Under the pieces are notes generated by a model. It made no database searches. It worked only from the letters and a program-made list of their open reading frames with translations, and had not been told where the DNA came from. Below, piece by piece: positions 49,615-57,518 of a stretch of DNA of 64,000 nt. Numbering within the stretch: position 1 is the first letter of the stretch; each line of letters starts with the position of its first letter. The position numbers and the translations under genes are program-made. Origin of the DNA: Neorhizobium lilium (GTDB lineage: Bacteria; Pseudomonadota; Alphaproteobacteria; Rhizobiales; Rhizobiaceae); NCBI RefSeq assembly GCF_004053875.1, contig NZ_SBIP01000003.1, positions 62,001-126,000 of the forward strand, given 5' to 3'.

Positions 49615-49971
49615 ATGGCAGACCCCGTGAAGAGCCTGAAGACCCCATCTTTCGATCACGAACCGTCCAGTGCCGACTATGGCACCGAGATCAGCCGTCT
49701 GCGGACCGAAATCGCAAGCCTGCGCGAATTGATCGCCGATCGAGGTGGCGAGGCCTATGACAAGGTCGCCAAGCAAGCCAGCGTCGCGGCAGACTATGTT
49801 TCGAGCGAAGCAAGTTCCGTCGCCAACACGATCCGCGAACATCCTGCCGCCACCACGACAGTGTTTACCCTGATCGGCGCACTTGGCTTTGCGTTGGGCT
49901 TCGTCGTGGCGACCGCGTCTGCAGAAAGCAAGCAGTCCTGGTATCAACGCTACCTGACGGATCGGTTCTAA
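49615..49971 (+). CDS. DUF883/ElaB-like tail-anchored membrane protein
   Basis: A 118-aa protein with a heptad-like helical region (EISRLRTEIASLRELIADRG, ~24-43), an Ala/Ser-rich amphipathic stretch, then a membrane helix close to the C-terminus (TTVFTLIGALGFALGFVVAT, ~83-102). The order coiled coil, REHP motif and membrane helix is that of ElaB/YqjD proteins, which attach ribosomes to the membrane under stress in E. coli. GAGGAGG precedes the ATG. It overlaps the convergent YbaK gene by 4 bases. Confidence 0.7.
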   Translation: MADPVKSLKTPSFDHEPSSADYGTEISRLRTEIASLRELIADRGGEAYDKVAKQASVAADYVSSEASSVANTIREHPAATTTVFTLIGALGFALGFVVATASAESKQSWYQRYLTDRF

Positions 49972-50456
49972 GCGACCGCGCCATCTTCTAAAATAAGATC
50001 CTGGCCGACGTCGATCCAAACGGCGCCGGTCAGCTCTGCCATACGGTCAGGACTGATTCGGACCGCAGCATTGATGGCGCCGGCAGCCGGGACGACCTCT
50101 GAAAATCGCCGCAGCGACTGGTCGCAATAGACCTGCAACGGCATTGCGAGCCCGAAGGGGCAGACGCCGCCGATCGGGTGGCCGGTAACCTCCGCCACCT
50201 CTTCCCCACCCAGCATGCGCGGCTTGGCGCCGAAGCGATCCTTGAATTTCCTGTTGTCTAGCCGCGTCGTGCCCGACATGACGACGAGAAAGGTCTGGTC
50301 GCCGGTGCGCGCGCAGATGGTCTTGGCAATCTGTGCGGGTTCGCACCCGTGGGCCTGAGCGGCTAGCGCAACTGTCGCCGAACTTTCCGGCGTAACGATG
50401 ATGTCGATATTGGGAGCTGAGACGGCGAAGAAATCACGGACGGATTGGAGGCTCAT
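49968..50456 (-). CDS. YbaK/EbsC-type aminoacyl-tRNA deacylase
   Basis: A 162-aa trans-editing domain that hydrolyses mischarged tRNA (Cys-tRNA-Pro or related). The N-terminal VRDFFAVSAPNIDIIV, the conserved Lys in AQIAKTICA and the GGVCPFGL motif (about 95-103) are in place. It stands alone between the small stress genes and a small RNA. Confidence 0.85.
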   Translation of the reverse strand: MSLQSVRDFFAVSAPNIDIIVTPESSATVALAAQAHGCEPAQIAKTICARTGDQTFLVVMSGTTRLDNRKFKDRFGAKPRMLGGEEVAEVTGHPIGGVCPFGLAMPLQVYCDQSLRRFSEVVPAAGAINAAVRISPDRMAELTGAVWIDVGQDLILEDGAVA

Positions 50457-50517
50457 GACGCAAGAATGACCTATACTTTCCGTTCATTCAAGAGCCTCCA
50501 AGAGCTATGCGAAAAAC

Positions 50518-50532
50518 GCAATGCTGCACTGC
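50518..50532 (+). promoter_or_regulatory. 15-bp dyad upstream of alpha-r14 small RNA (copy 2)
   Basis: GCAATGCTGCACTGC has one mismatch in the arms relative to the perfect dyad of copy 1. It lies within the shared block AAACGCAATGCTGCA, 63 bases before the first CTCCTCCC loop (64 in copy 1). Confidence 0.5.
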
Positions 50533-50573
50533 GAAATCGTGGCTGTTTTTTAAGCGTGATTCGCGTATCTTCA

Positions 50574-50696
50574 AACCATCGAAGGGCGCACTCCTCCTCC
50601 CAGTGCTCTCGATGGGACCAACAACACCTCCTCCTCCCGGTTGTTGGTCAGTTTCAGAAGCCCGGCGCACCTCCTCCCGCGCCGGGCTTTCTGTAT
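50574..50696 (+). ncRNA. Alpha-r14-type small RNA with CUCCUCCC loops (copy 2)
   Basis: It has the same plan as the copy at 10664. Hairpin 1 is 50578-50613 (ATCGA, bulged A, GGGCGC paired with GTGCTCTCGAT through two G-U pairs), hairpin 2 is 50616-50649 (GACCAACAAC/GTTGTTGGTC) and hairpin 3 is 50658-50689 (AAGCCCGGCGC/GCGCCGGGCTT), followed by a weak T-tract. Every loop contains CTCCTCCC. The stems differ from copy 1 by compensating changes while the loops and the bulged A are kept. Likely role: blocking Shine-Dalgarno sites of many mRNAs. Confidence 0.8.
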
Positions 50697-50924
50697 TCTG
50701 GCGCAATGCCTGCGCCGTAGCCAGCCTGACACCTTCGAGGCTAGTCGCTCATGGCAGGGCTTGTAATCAAAGCAAATGCTTCCCATTTCAGGCTTAATGG
50801 AGTTTCCGGCGCATCTTGTGAAGATGCGCAAGTTTATCGGCCGCTTCACCTGGTAAAGGTAAATACGGGAAACCGTGCCATCCCGAGACGGTTGACGAGG
50901 TCGCGTTAACGACGCGTTAACCTT
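50697..50924 (+). other. Gap with a 9-bp inverted repeat, no gene
   Basis: The only structure is GCGCATCTT-GTG-AAGATGCGC (50809-50829), a perfect hairpin or operator-like dyad. TTGACG (50892-50897) followed by CGTTAA (50915-50920) could be a weak promoter for the RNA below. Confidence 0.35.
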
Positions 50925-51077
50925 TCACTGGGATGATGATCGCTAGAGCCGCGCAGATCCGGAAGGGTCGTCAGCGGCCGCGTCGGAAATGCCTGACCTA
51001 TTTGGCTGTGACCACGGATGTACTGGCACGCATGAATAGGAGTGGAAAGGTCGGGCTTGCCCCGGCCTTTTTGTTTT
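50925..51077 (+). ncRNA. Candidate plus-strand small RNA ending in a terminator
   Basis: A clear rho-independent terminator (AAAGGTCGGG/CCCGGCCTTT, 51046-51070, then TTTTGTTTT) has no plus-strand gene in front of it. The nearest plausible start gives an RNA of about 150 nt. No open frame of note is present, and the start is a guess. Confidence 0.35.
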
Positions 51078-51106
51078 AGCCGTAGCCTGCAAAGGCGTGA
51101 GGCAGG

Positions 51107-51138
51107 AAAGGGCTTCGCAGCAATGCGGAGCCCTTTCT
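51107..51138 (-). terminator. Hairpin after the M20 peptidase gene
   Basis: GAAAGGGCT-C-CGCA pairs with TGCG-A-AGCCCTTTC, a 13-bp stem with one internal mismatch, 14 bases after the stop. There is no T-run. Confidence 0.45.
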
Positions 51139-51151
51139 GTTTCGTTGGCCT

Positions 51152-52543
51152 CTACTTTTTGGCCAGCGCCGCGAGAATGCGTGCCCAGGACCGGATGCCC
51201 TTGTGGTACGAGGTCAGGTCGTATTTCTCGTTGGGGGAGTGAATCCGGTCGTCGTTGAGGCCGAAGCCGACCAACAGGGATTCCATGCCGAGCAGCTTCT
51301 GGAAGTCCCCGACGATCGGAATAGAGCCACCGACGCCCACGATCACGGCCGGCTTCGGCCACTCGTCGGACAGCGCTGTCTTGGCCTTGGTCAGCAGCGG
51401 CGAATCATAGCCGAGCTGGATAGCCGGCGAACCGCCGTGCTCGATGAACTCCACGGAGCAATCAGCCGGGATCTTCGAACGGACATAGGCGCGGAAGCTC
51501 GCGCGGATCTTTTCGGGGTCCTGATCGCCTACCAGCCGGCAGGAAACCTTGGCCGAGGCCTGCGCGGCGATGACCGTCTTGAAGCCCTGGCCTGTGTAGC
51601 CGCCGGTAATGCCGTTGAACTCGCAGGTCGGTCGCGCCCAGATAAGCTCCAGTATGGAGCGGCCCTTCTCGCCCGACAATTCAGACAGACCAACCTCTTC
51701 CAGAAGATCAACGTCGCCGCCCGTCATCGCTTCCCACGATGCCTTAAGGTTGGAGGGCGTTTCCTCGACACCGTCGTAGAAGCCTTCCAGCGTCACACGG
51801 CCGTTTTCGTCGTGCAGCCCGGCGAGGATCTTGGACAGGATCTGGATCGGATTGGCCGCAGCGCCGCCATACATGCCCGAATGCAGGTCGCGGCTCGCAG
51901 CCTTGACGATGATTTCTTCCCCGACCAGTCCCCGCAGAGAGGCCGTGATCGCCGGCGTCTCGCCATCCCACATGCCCGTGTCGCAGACGAGCGCATAGTC
52001 GGCCTTCAACTCCTCGGCATGCGCGTCGAGAAAGGGCTTCAGCGATGGCGAGCCGGATTCTTCCTCGCCCTCGAACAGGATTGTTACCCGTACCGGCAGG
52101 CTGCCATGCACGTCCTTATAGGCGCGGCATGCTTCCACGAAGGTCAGCAACTGCCCCTTGTCGTCCGCCGTTCCGCGCCCGGTGATGACCTTGCGGCCGT
52201 TGCCGAACTCCTTGAGCTTCGAATCGAACGGATCGTCCTCCCAAAGCTCGATCGGGTCGATCGGCTGGACGTCATAGTGACCGTAGAAGAGCACATGCGG
52301 TGCATCCGCGTTCGACCCCGCATGATGCCCGACGACCATGGGATGGCCGGTGGTGTCGCGAACGGAGGCTTCGAAGCCGAGTGCATTCAGTTCGGCCGCC
52401 AGCCATTCGGCGGCCTTGCGGCAATCCGCGCTGTAAGCAGGATCGGTGGAAATAGACTTGATGCGCACGAGGTCGAAGAGCCTTTCCAGGCTCTGGGGCA
52501 TGTTTTCATCGGCGCGGGCAAGAACGGCGGAAAGATCGGTCAT
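51152..52543 (-). CDS. M20 family metallopeptidase (dipeptidase)
   Basis: A 463-aa zinc peptidase of the ArgE/DapE/CPG2 clan. Metal ligands are visible: VLFYGHYDVQPID, the bridging Asp in TGRGTADDKGQ, the catalytic Glu-Glu in LFEGEEESGSP, DTGMWDG, and the late His in GLNDDRIHSPNEKY. The dimerisation domain is inserted about residues 205-370. The substrate is probably a dipeptide. AGGA precedes ATG 52543. Confidence 0.9.
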   Translation of the reverse strand: MTDLSAVLARADENMPQSLERLFDLVRIKSISTDPAYSADCRKAAEWLAAELNALGFEASVRDTTGHPMVVGHHAGSNADAPHVLFYGHYDVQPIDPIELWEDDPFDSKLKEFGNGRKVITGRGTADDKGQLLTFVEACRAYKDVHGSLPVRVTILFEGEEESGSPSLKPFLDAHAEELKADYALVCDTGMWDGETPAITASLRGLVGEEIIVKAASRDLHSGMYGGAAANPIQILSKILAGLHDENGRVTLEGFYDGVEETPSNLKASWEAMTGGDVDLLEEVGLSELSGEKGRSILELIWARPTCEFNGITGGYTGQGFKTVIAAQASAKVSCRLVGDQDPEKIRASFRAYVRSKIPADCSVEFIEHGGSPAIQLGYDSPLLTKAKTALSDEWPKPAVIVGVGGSIPIVGDFQKLLGMESLLVGFGLNDDRIHSPNEKYDLTSYHKGIRSWARILAALAKK

Positions 52544-52728
52544 GGAAATATCCTGTCTTCGGGACGGGGAGCAGCGCCGACAAGCGGCGTAATACGGCTC
52601 CACGGCCAGCAGTTAACAAGCCGCAGGCTGCCGATACAATGAAAAAGACAGGCTCCCAGAGCCATTTCCGAACGGACGGATACGGTCGAGCCTTGTTGTC
52701 AGAGAGATTCAGCTTCCCCGCAGCTTGG

Positions 52729-53160
52729 TCAGAGCTTGCGCGCGTTCTCGATGATCACCTTCATATATTCAATCATCAGTTCGCGCTCGAAGCGCCGGAA
52801 GCCTTGGAACATGGCGGCATCCGCTTCTGCGGCAGCGTCCAGCGCCTGTCGCTCCAAATCGCGGCCGAGCTCAGTCAGCGTGATGATCTGCGCGCGCTTG
52901 TCACCGGGGTGAGGGTGTCGGGCGATGAGCCCGTCGCGCTCCATGCGCGCCAGCGTATTTGCAAGGGTGGCCTGCTCTACTTCGAGCTTATCCAGCAATT
53001 GCTTCTGGGTTAGCCCGTCCTGCTGCCACAGTTCGAGCAGGACCGGAAATTGTCCGGGCGAAAAACCAAGTATGGTCGAACGCTTTTGCAGCGAGCGCGC
53101 AAAGCTCTTCGCCATCTGTCCGGCCAGATAGGTCGCCGATTGGGAGCGATCGAATGCCAT
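52729..53160 (-). CDS. MarR family transcriptional regulator
   Basis: A ~143-aa winged-helix dimer. The DNA-recognition region reads LTQKQLLDKLEVEQATLANT (~55-74), and the wing contains DKRAQIITLTELG. The regulated gene and ligand are unknown; the M20 peptidase gene is next downstream. Starts at 53160 and 53175 are both possible, each with a poorly spaced binding site. Confidence 0.87.
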   Translation of the reverse strand: MAFDRSQSATYLAGQMAKSFARSLQKRSTILGFSPGQFPVLLELWQQDGLTQKQLLDKLEVEQATLANTLARMERDGLIARHPHPGDKRAQIITLTELGRDLERQALDAAAEADAAMFQGFRRFERELMIEYMKVIIENARKL

Positions 53161-53265
53161 GTCCCTGGGGTCCATTCCTCGAATGCGCGAGCTATTTGCA
53201 GGTCTGGAAGGATACATCGCATGGCATGCTTTCGCCAAGCCTGCGCAGTGGGCACGTGATGTTCT

Positions 53266-53415
53266 GGGGGAAACAAACCGCCACGGCCTGGGAGGGGGCA
53301 CGGGCCGTGGCGGTCGGATGGGAGGACAAAGGCCCGGAGAGGGGGATAGGCCTTTGTCCAGTCTGGTGCGGCGGGGGACGAGCCGGCTTCCAGACTGCGG
53401 CGTGATCAGTCGCCG
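53266..53415 (-). ncRNA. Candidate small RNA with three C-rich-loop hairpins (alpha-r7-like position)
   Basis: Three stems follow each other on the minus strand: 53397-53359 (CAGTCTGG/CCAGACTG), 53359-53324 (11 bp, GGACAAAGGCC/GGCCTTTGTCC) and 53314-53277 (12 bp perfect, ACCGCCACGGCC/GGCCGTGGCGGT). Their loops contain TCGTCCCCC, TATCCCCCTCTCCG and CGTGCCCCCTCCCA. The last stem is followed by TTTGTTT, a weak terminator. The predicted length is near 150 nt. From memory, the 150-nt alpha-r7 RNA (Smr7C) of Sinorhizobium meliloti maps next to polA; this may be its homologue. Confidence 0.6.
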
Positions 53416-53421
53416 GTGAAT

Positions 53422-53453
53422 TGAAAATGAGAGCCCGAATACGGCAATTCAAG
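53422..53453 (-). promoter_or_regulatory. Sigma-32-like promoter for the candidate RNA
   Basis: On the minus strand CTTGAA begins a CTTG-N18-CTCATTTTCA element, two mismatches from the CYTATNTNNG -10 consensus and with the same spacing as the dnaK promoter. It ends about 7 bases before the predicted RNA start. Confidence 0.4.
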
Positions 53454-53556
53454 GGAAGCTGCGATTACAAATCGGTAACGTTCCAGTGAGCCTGTCGACA
53501 CGGTCGGGGCCAAGTTTTCGTGGACGCGGTAGCGGCCCCGCGCTATTCCAGTGCCC

Positions 53557-56541
53557 ATGAAAAAAGGCGATCATCTCTTCCTCGTGGACGGCTCCGGCTT
53601 CATCTTCAGAGCTTTCCATGCGCTCCCGCCATTGACCCGGAAATCCGACGGTCTTCCCGTTGGAGCCGTCTCCGGCTTCTGCAATATGCTGTGGAAGCTG
53701 TTGACGGATGCCCGCGACACCTCCGTCGGCGTCACGCCCAGCCATTTCGCCGTCATCTTCGACTATGCGTCGAAGACGTTCCGCAAGGACATCTACGACG
53801 CCTACAAGGCAAACCGTTCTGCACCGCCGGAGGAACTGGTGCCGCAGTTCGGGCTGATCCGCCAAGCCACGCGCGCGTTCAACCTTCCCTGCATCGAGAC
53901 GGAAGGCTTCGAGGCCGACGACATCATCGCCACCTATGCCCGCAAGGCCGAAGCGGCCGGCGCCGACGTCACCATCATCTCGTCCGACAAGGATCTGATG
54001 CAGCTGGTGACCTCCAATGTCCACATGTACGACAGCATGAAGGACAAGCAGATCGGCGTGGCCGAGGTCATCGAGAAATGGGGCGTCGGCCCTGAAAAAA
54101 TGATCGACCTGCAGGCCATGGTCGGCGACACCGTGGACAACGTGCCAGGTATTCCCGGCATCGGCCCCAAGACGGCGGCGCAGCTTCTGGAGGAATTCGG
54201 CGATCTCGACACGCTTCTTGAGCGGGCAGGCGAGATCAAGCAGGTCAAGCGGCGGGAAAACATCGTCGCCCATGCGGAGCAGGCACGCCTGTCGCGCCGT
54301 CTGGTGGAATTGAGGACGGATGTCCCGCTTGGTCTCGATCTTGAGGCACTGGTGCTCGAGCCGCAGGACGGTCCAAAGCTGGTCGCCTTCCTGAAGGCGA
54401 TGGAATTCGGCACCCTGACCCGCCGTGTGGCCGCCGCCTGCGCCTGCGATGCCGAGGCCATAGAGCCTGCGGTCATTACCGTGGAGAGCGGTGCAACTGC
54501 GCGCGGCCCCGATCTTGATCCGGAACAGGCGGGCTCAAGTTCGGTCGCCGCGCCGGCAGCCCCAAGGACTGCCAGGTCGCAGCAGACCGGAACGGAACTC
54601 GGCAAGGACATGCGTCCCGCCGATCTCGCCAAGACGCGCGCCGAGGCCTTCGCAACCGCCAAGATTGACCGGTCCTGCTATGTCACGATCCGCGAGATCG
54701 AGGAGCTGGACGACTGGATAAGAGGCGCGCTGGATACCGGCATCCTTGCCGTCGAGGCAGAAGGCAATTCGATCGACCCCATGCAGGGGGAGCTGGCAGG
54801 GATATCGCTGGCGCTGCTGGACAACACCCATGCACCATCCGGCGGTGAGATCCGCTCGGCCTATATCCCGCTCGACCATAAGACCGGAGAAGGCGATCTT
54901 TTGGGCGGCGGCAGGGCCGATAACCAGCTGACAATAAGAGAAGCTTTGGATCGACTGAAACCGCTTCTGGAGAACCCTTCAGTCCTCAAGCTCGGCCACA
55001 ATCTGAAATTCGCCTATCTGCTGCTGAAGCGCTACGGCATCACACTCCAAAGCTACGATGACGTCATGCTGATGTCTTACGTGCTGGAAGCCGGCAAGGG
55101 CGGACAGGGGCTCGATTCCCTTTCGGAGCGCTGGCTCGGCCACGTGCCCATGACCTGGAAGGACGTGGCCGGCAGCGGCAAGTCCGGTCTCAGCTTCGAC
55201 AAGGTCGATATCGAAAGGGCCATGGCCTATGCCGCCGAGAAGGTGGACCTGACCATGCGCATCTGGCTGGTACTGAAGCCGCGGCTGGCGTCGGAAAAGC
55301 TGACCACCGTCTACGAGCGTCTTGAGCGGCCCATGGTCGCGACGCTGGCAGAGATGGAGGAGCGCGGCATCACCATCGACCGGCAGATCCTCTCCCGGCT
55401 GTCCGGCGAGCTTGCCCAGAAGGCAGCGGCCGTGGAGGACGAGATCTTCCAGCTCGCCGGCGAAAAGTTCACCATAGGCTCGCCGAAGCAGCTAGGCGAC
55501 ATCCTGTTCGGGAAGATGGGTCTGTCCGGCGGCGCCAAGACCAAGACCGGCCAATGGTCGACCTCCGCACAGGTGCTCGAAGAACTGGCCGCCGTCCACG
55601 AGCTGCCGCGCAAGATCGTCGATTGGCGCCAGCTGACCAAGCTCAAGTCCACCTATACGGATGCACTGCCGGGCTATGTGCATCCGCAGACAAAGCGCGT
55701 CCACACCTCCTATTCGCTGGCCTCCACCACGACCGGACGTCTCTCGTCCGTGGAACCGAACCTGCAGAACATCCCGATCCGGACGACGGAGGGTCGAAAG
55801 ATCCGGGCAGCCTTCATCTCAACCCCCGGGCACAAGCTGGTGTCGGCGGATTACAGCCAGATCGAGCTCCGTGTGCTCGCGCATGTGGCGGATATCCCGC
55901 AGCTGCGCCAAGCCTTTGCCGAGGGCATCGACATCCATTCCATGACCGCGTCGGAAATGTTCGGCGTCCCGGTCGAGGGCATGCCGGCCGATATCCGACG
56001 CCGCGCCAAGGCCATCAACTTCGGCATCATCTACGGCATTTCCGCTTTTGGCCTCGCCAACCAGCTGTCGATCGAGCGGTCGGAAGCGGGAGAATACATC
56101 AAAAGGTATTTCGAGCGCTTTCCCGGCATTCGCGACTATATGGAAAACACCAAGAGCTTTGTGCGCGAGCATGGCTATGTGGAAACCATTTTCGGACGGC
56201 GGGCGCATTATCCGGAAATCCGCTCTTCCAATCCGTCGGTCAGGGCCTTCAACGAACGGGCGGCAATCAACGCTCCCATCCAGGGCTCGGCTGCCGACAT
56301 CATTCGCCGCGCCATGGCAAGGATGGAATCGGCGCTTGCCCAGGCAGGCCTTGAGGAAAAAGCACGCATGCTTCTTCAGGTACATGACGAGCTGATTTTC
56401 GAGGTCGAGGACGCCGAGATCGAGCGGACGCTGCCGGTCGTGGTGACGACGATGGAGCAGGCAGCCATGCCGGCCATCGCCATGAAGGTGCCGCTGAAGG
56501 TGGATGCCCGCGCCGCCGTCAACTGGGATGAGGCGCACTGA
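53557..56541 (+). CDS. polA: DNA polymerase I with degenerate proofreading domain
   Basis: A 994-aa family A polymerase for Okazaki fragment processing and repair. The 5' nuclease domain is intact (IETEGFEADDIIATYAR, SSDKDLMQLV, GDTVDNVPGIPGIGPKTAAQ). The polymerase motifs are intact: A DYSQIELRVLAH, B RRRAKAINFGIIYG, C QVHDELIFE. The 3'-5' exonuclease domain (~380-590) has lost its acidic residues: motif I reads VEAEGNSIDP (Glu400 for Asp), motif II NLKFA (Ala486 for Asp) and motif III YAAEK (Lys562 for Asp). Proofreading is therefore expected to be absent. ATG 53557 is chosen over GTG 53551. Confidence 0.95.
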   Translation: MKKGDHLFLVDGSGFIFRAFHALPPLTRKSDGLPVGAVSGFCNMLWKLLTDARDTSVGVTPSHFAVIFDYASKTFRKDIYDAYKANRSAPPEELVPQFGLIRQATRAFNLPCIETEGFEADDIIATYARKAEAAGADVTIISSDKDLMQLVTSNVHMYDSMKDKQIGVAEVIEKWGVGPEKMIDLQAMVGDTVDNVPGIPGIGPKTAAQLLEEFGDLDTLLERAGEIKQVKRRENIVAHAEQARLSRRLVELRTDVPLGLDLEALVLEPQDGPKLVAFLKAMEFGTLTRRVAAACACDAEAIEPAVITVESGATARGPDLDPEQAGSSSVAAPAAPRTARSQQTGTELGKDMRPADLAKTRAEAFATAKIDRSCYVTIREIEELDDWIRGALDTGILAVEAEGNSIDPMQGELAGISLALLDNTHAPSGGEIRSAYIPLDHKTGEGDLLGGGRADNQLTIREALDRLKPLLENPSVLKLGHNLKFAYLLLKRYGITLQSYDDVMLMSYVLEAGKGGQGLDSLSERWLGHVPMTWKDVAGSGKSGLSFDKVDIERAMAYAAEKVDLTMRIWLVLKPRLASEKLTTVYERLERPMVATLAEMEERGITIDRQILSRLSGELAQKAAAVEDEIFQLAGEKFTIGSPKQLGDILFGKMGLSGGAKTKTGQWSTSAQVLEELAAVHELPRKIVDWRQLTKLKSTYTDALPGYVHPQTKRVHTSYSLASTTTGRLSSVEPNLQNIPIRTTEGRKIRAAFISTPGHKLVSADYSQIELRVLAHVADIPQLRQAFAEGIDIHSMTASEMFGVPVEGMPADIRRRAKAINFGIIYGISAFGLANQLSIERSEAGEYIKRYFERFPGIRDYMENTKSFVREHGYVETIFGRRAHYPEIRSSNPSVRAFNERAAINAPIQGSAADIIRRAMARMESALAQAGLEEKARMLLQVHDELIFEVEDAEIERTLPVVVTTMEQAAMPAIAMKVPLKVDARAAVNWDEAH

Positions 56542-56555
56542 CGGGTTCGTCAGGA

Positions 56556-56846
56556 CTACTCGGGATAGAGCGACACCAGCGCCGTAGACAAAAGCTCGTC
56601 CGCATAGGAGCAGGCCGAAAGCCGCGCCGGCTCGTCCATGCCCACTTCGTGACAACGCTGCCGAACGGTATCGAGAATAAGGCTTGCTATGCCGCGGGCG
56701 TGTTCCGCATCCGCAGTCTCTGACGTATCGAGCGCTAGCGCCAGCGCAGTCATAGATACGATTTCCAGCACGACCACCCGTGCTTCGAGATCCGGTTGGA
56801 TGGACCCCTCCGTCTTGTCTCCGTTCCGTGAGTTGGTCTCGGTCAT
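56556..56846 (-). CDS. Small conserved protein of unknown function
   Basis: A 96-aa soluble protein, mostly helical, with ARVVVLEIVSMTALALALDT and ARGIASLILDTVRQRCHEVG. No family recognised. ATG 56846 is preceded by GAGGCGGG. It is convergent with polA (14-base gap) and lies downstream of phnN on the same strand. Confidence 0.55.
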   Translation of the reverse strand: MTETNSRNGDKTEGSIQPDLEARVVVLEIVSMTALALALDTSETADAEHARGIASLILDTVRQRCHEVGMDEPARLSACSYADELLSTALVSLYPE

Positions 56847-56927
56847 GATGCCCGCCTCTAGGTTAGTAGAGGCAGATAGAGGCCGCAACGTAAGTTTAAA
56901 GCGATGCGTTCGAGTTTTCACTGTCGA

Positions 56928-57515
56928 TCAGGCTTTTACCGGCAAGCAATTGGTGAGCGCCTCGATCATGGCCGCCCCCGATTGTTCGATCGAGCCGCTA
57001 TTGTCGATGGTGACGACACGGTAATCACCCGTAACACCAAGCGCGCTACGCTGAAGCCGCTGCAGGATATCCTGTCGGCTCTCGCGACCGCGGGCCTCCA
57101 GCCTATACGCCAGAACCTCAGGACGTGCCGTCACATTGATCACCACGAGCGACGGAAAGGCTTGCCTGAACAGGCCGAGCGCCGAGCGGGAGCCGTTGGC
57201 GATGACGAGCCGGCCCTTGTCCACCGCGTCGCGTGTTTCCACCGGAATGCCGTAGCGCAGACCATGCGCTTCCCAGCACACGGCAAACCGGCCGGCAGCC
57301 TTGAGCATCTCGAACTCGCTCTCGGTCACGCCGTCATGCACTTCGCCGCCGGCAGCAGGATCGCGGGTGATGATCCTGCGCACGAAGATCATGTCCTCGC
57401 GGTCTTCGAAGAAGCGGGCGGCATGGGCGAGCAGCGTGTCCTTGCCGGCGCCGCTTGGGCCGACCACCGCCACCATGCAGCCTTTCGGCCGCGGTTCGAG
57501 TGCTTCGGAAGCCAT
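56928..57515 (-). CDS. phnN: Ribose 1,5-bisphosphate phosphokinase PhnN
   Basis: A 195-aa guanylate-kinase-like enzyme that makes PRPP from ribose 1,5-bisphosphate, the last step of phosphonate C-P lyase product recovery. P-loop GPSGAGKDTLL (~19-29), RRIITRDPAAGGEVHDGVTE and the later INVTARPEVLAYRLEARGRE are typical. It starts 3 bases after phnM, so it is in the same operon. Confidence 0.92.
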   Translation of the reverse strand: MASEALEPRPKGCMVAVVGPSGAGKDTLLAHAARFFEDREDMIFVRRIITRDPAAGGEVHDGVTESEFEMLKAAGRFAVCWEAHGLRYGIPVETRDAVDKGRLVIANGSRSALGLFRQAFPSLVVINVTARPEVLAYRLEARGRESRQDILQRLQRSALGVTGDYRVVTIDNSGSIEQSGAAMIEALTNCLPVKA

Positions 57516-57518
57516 GGA

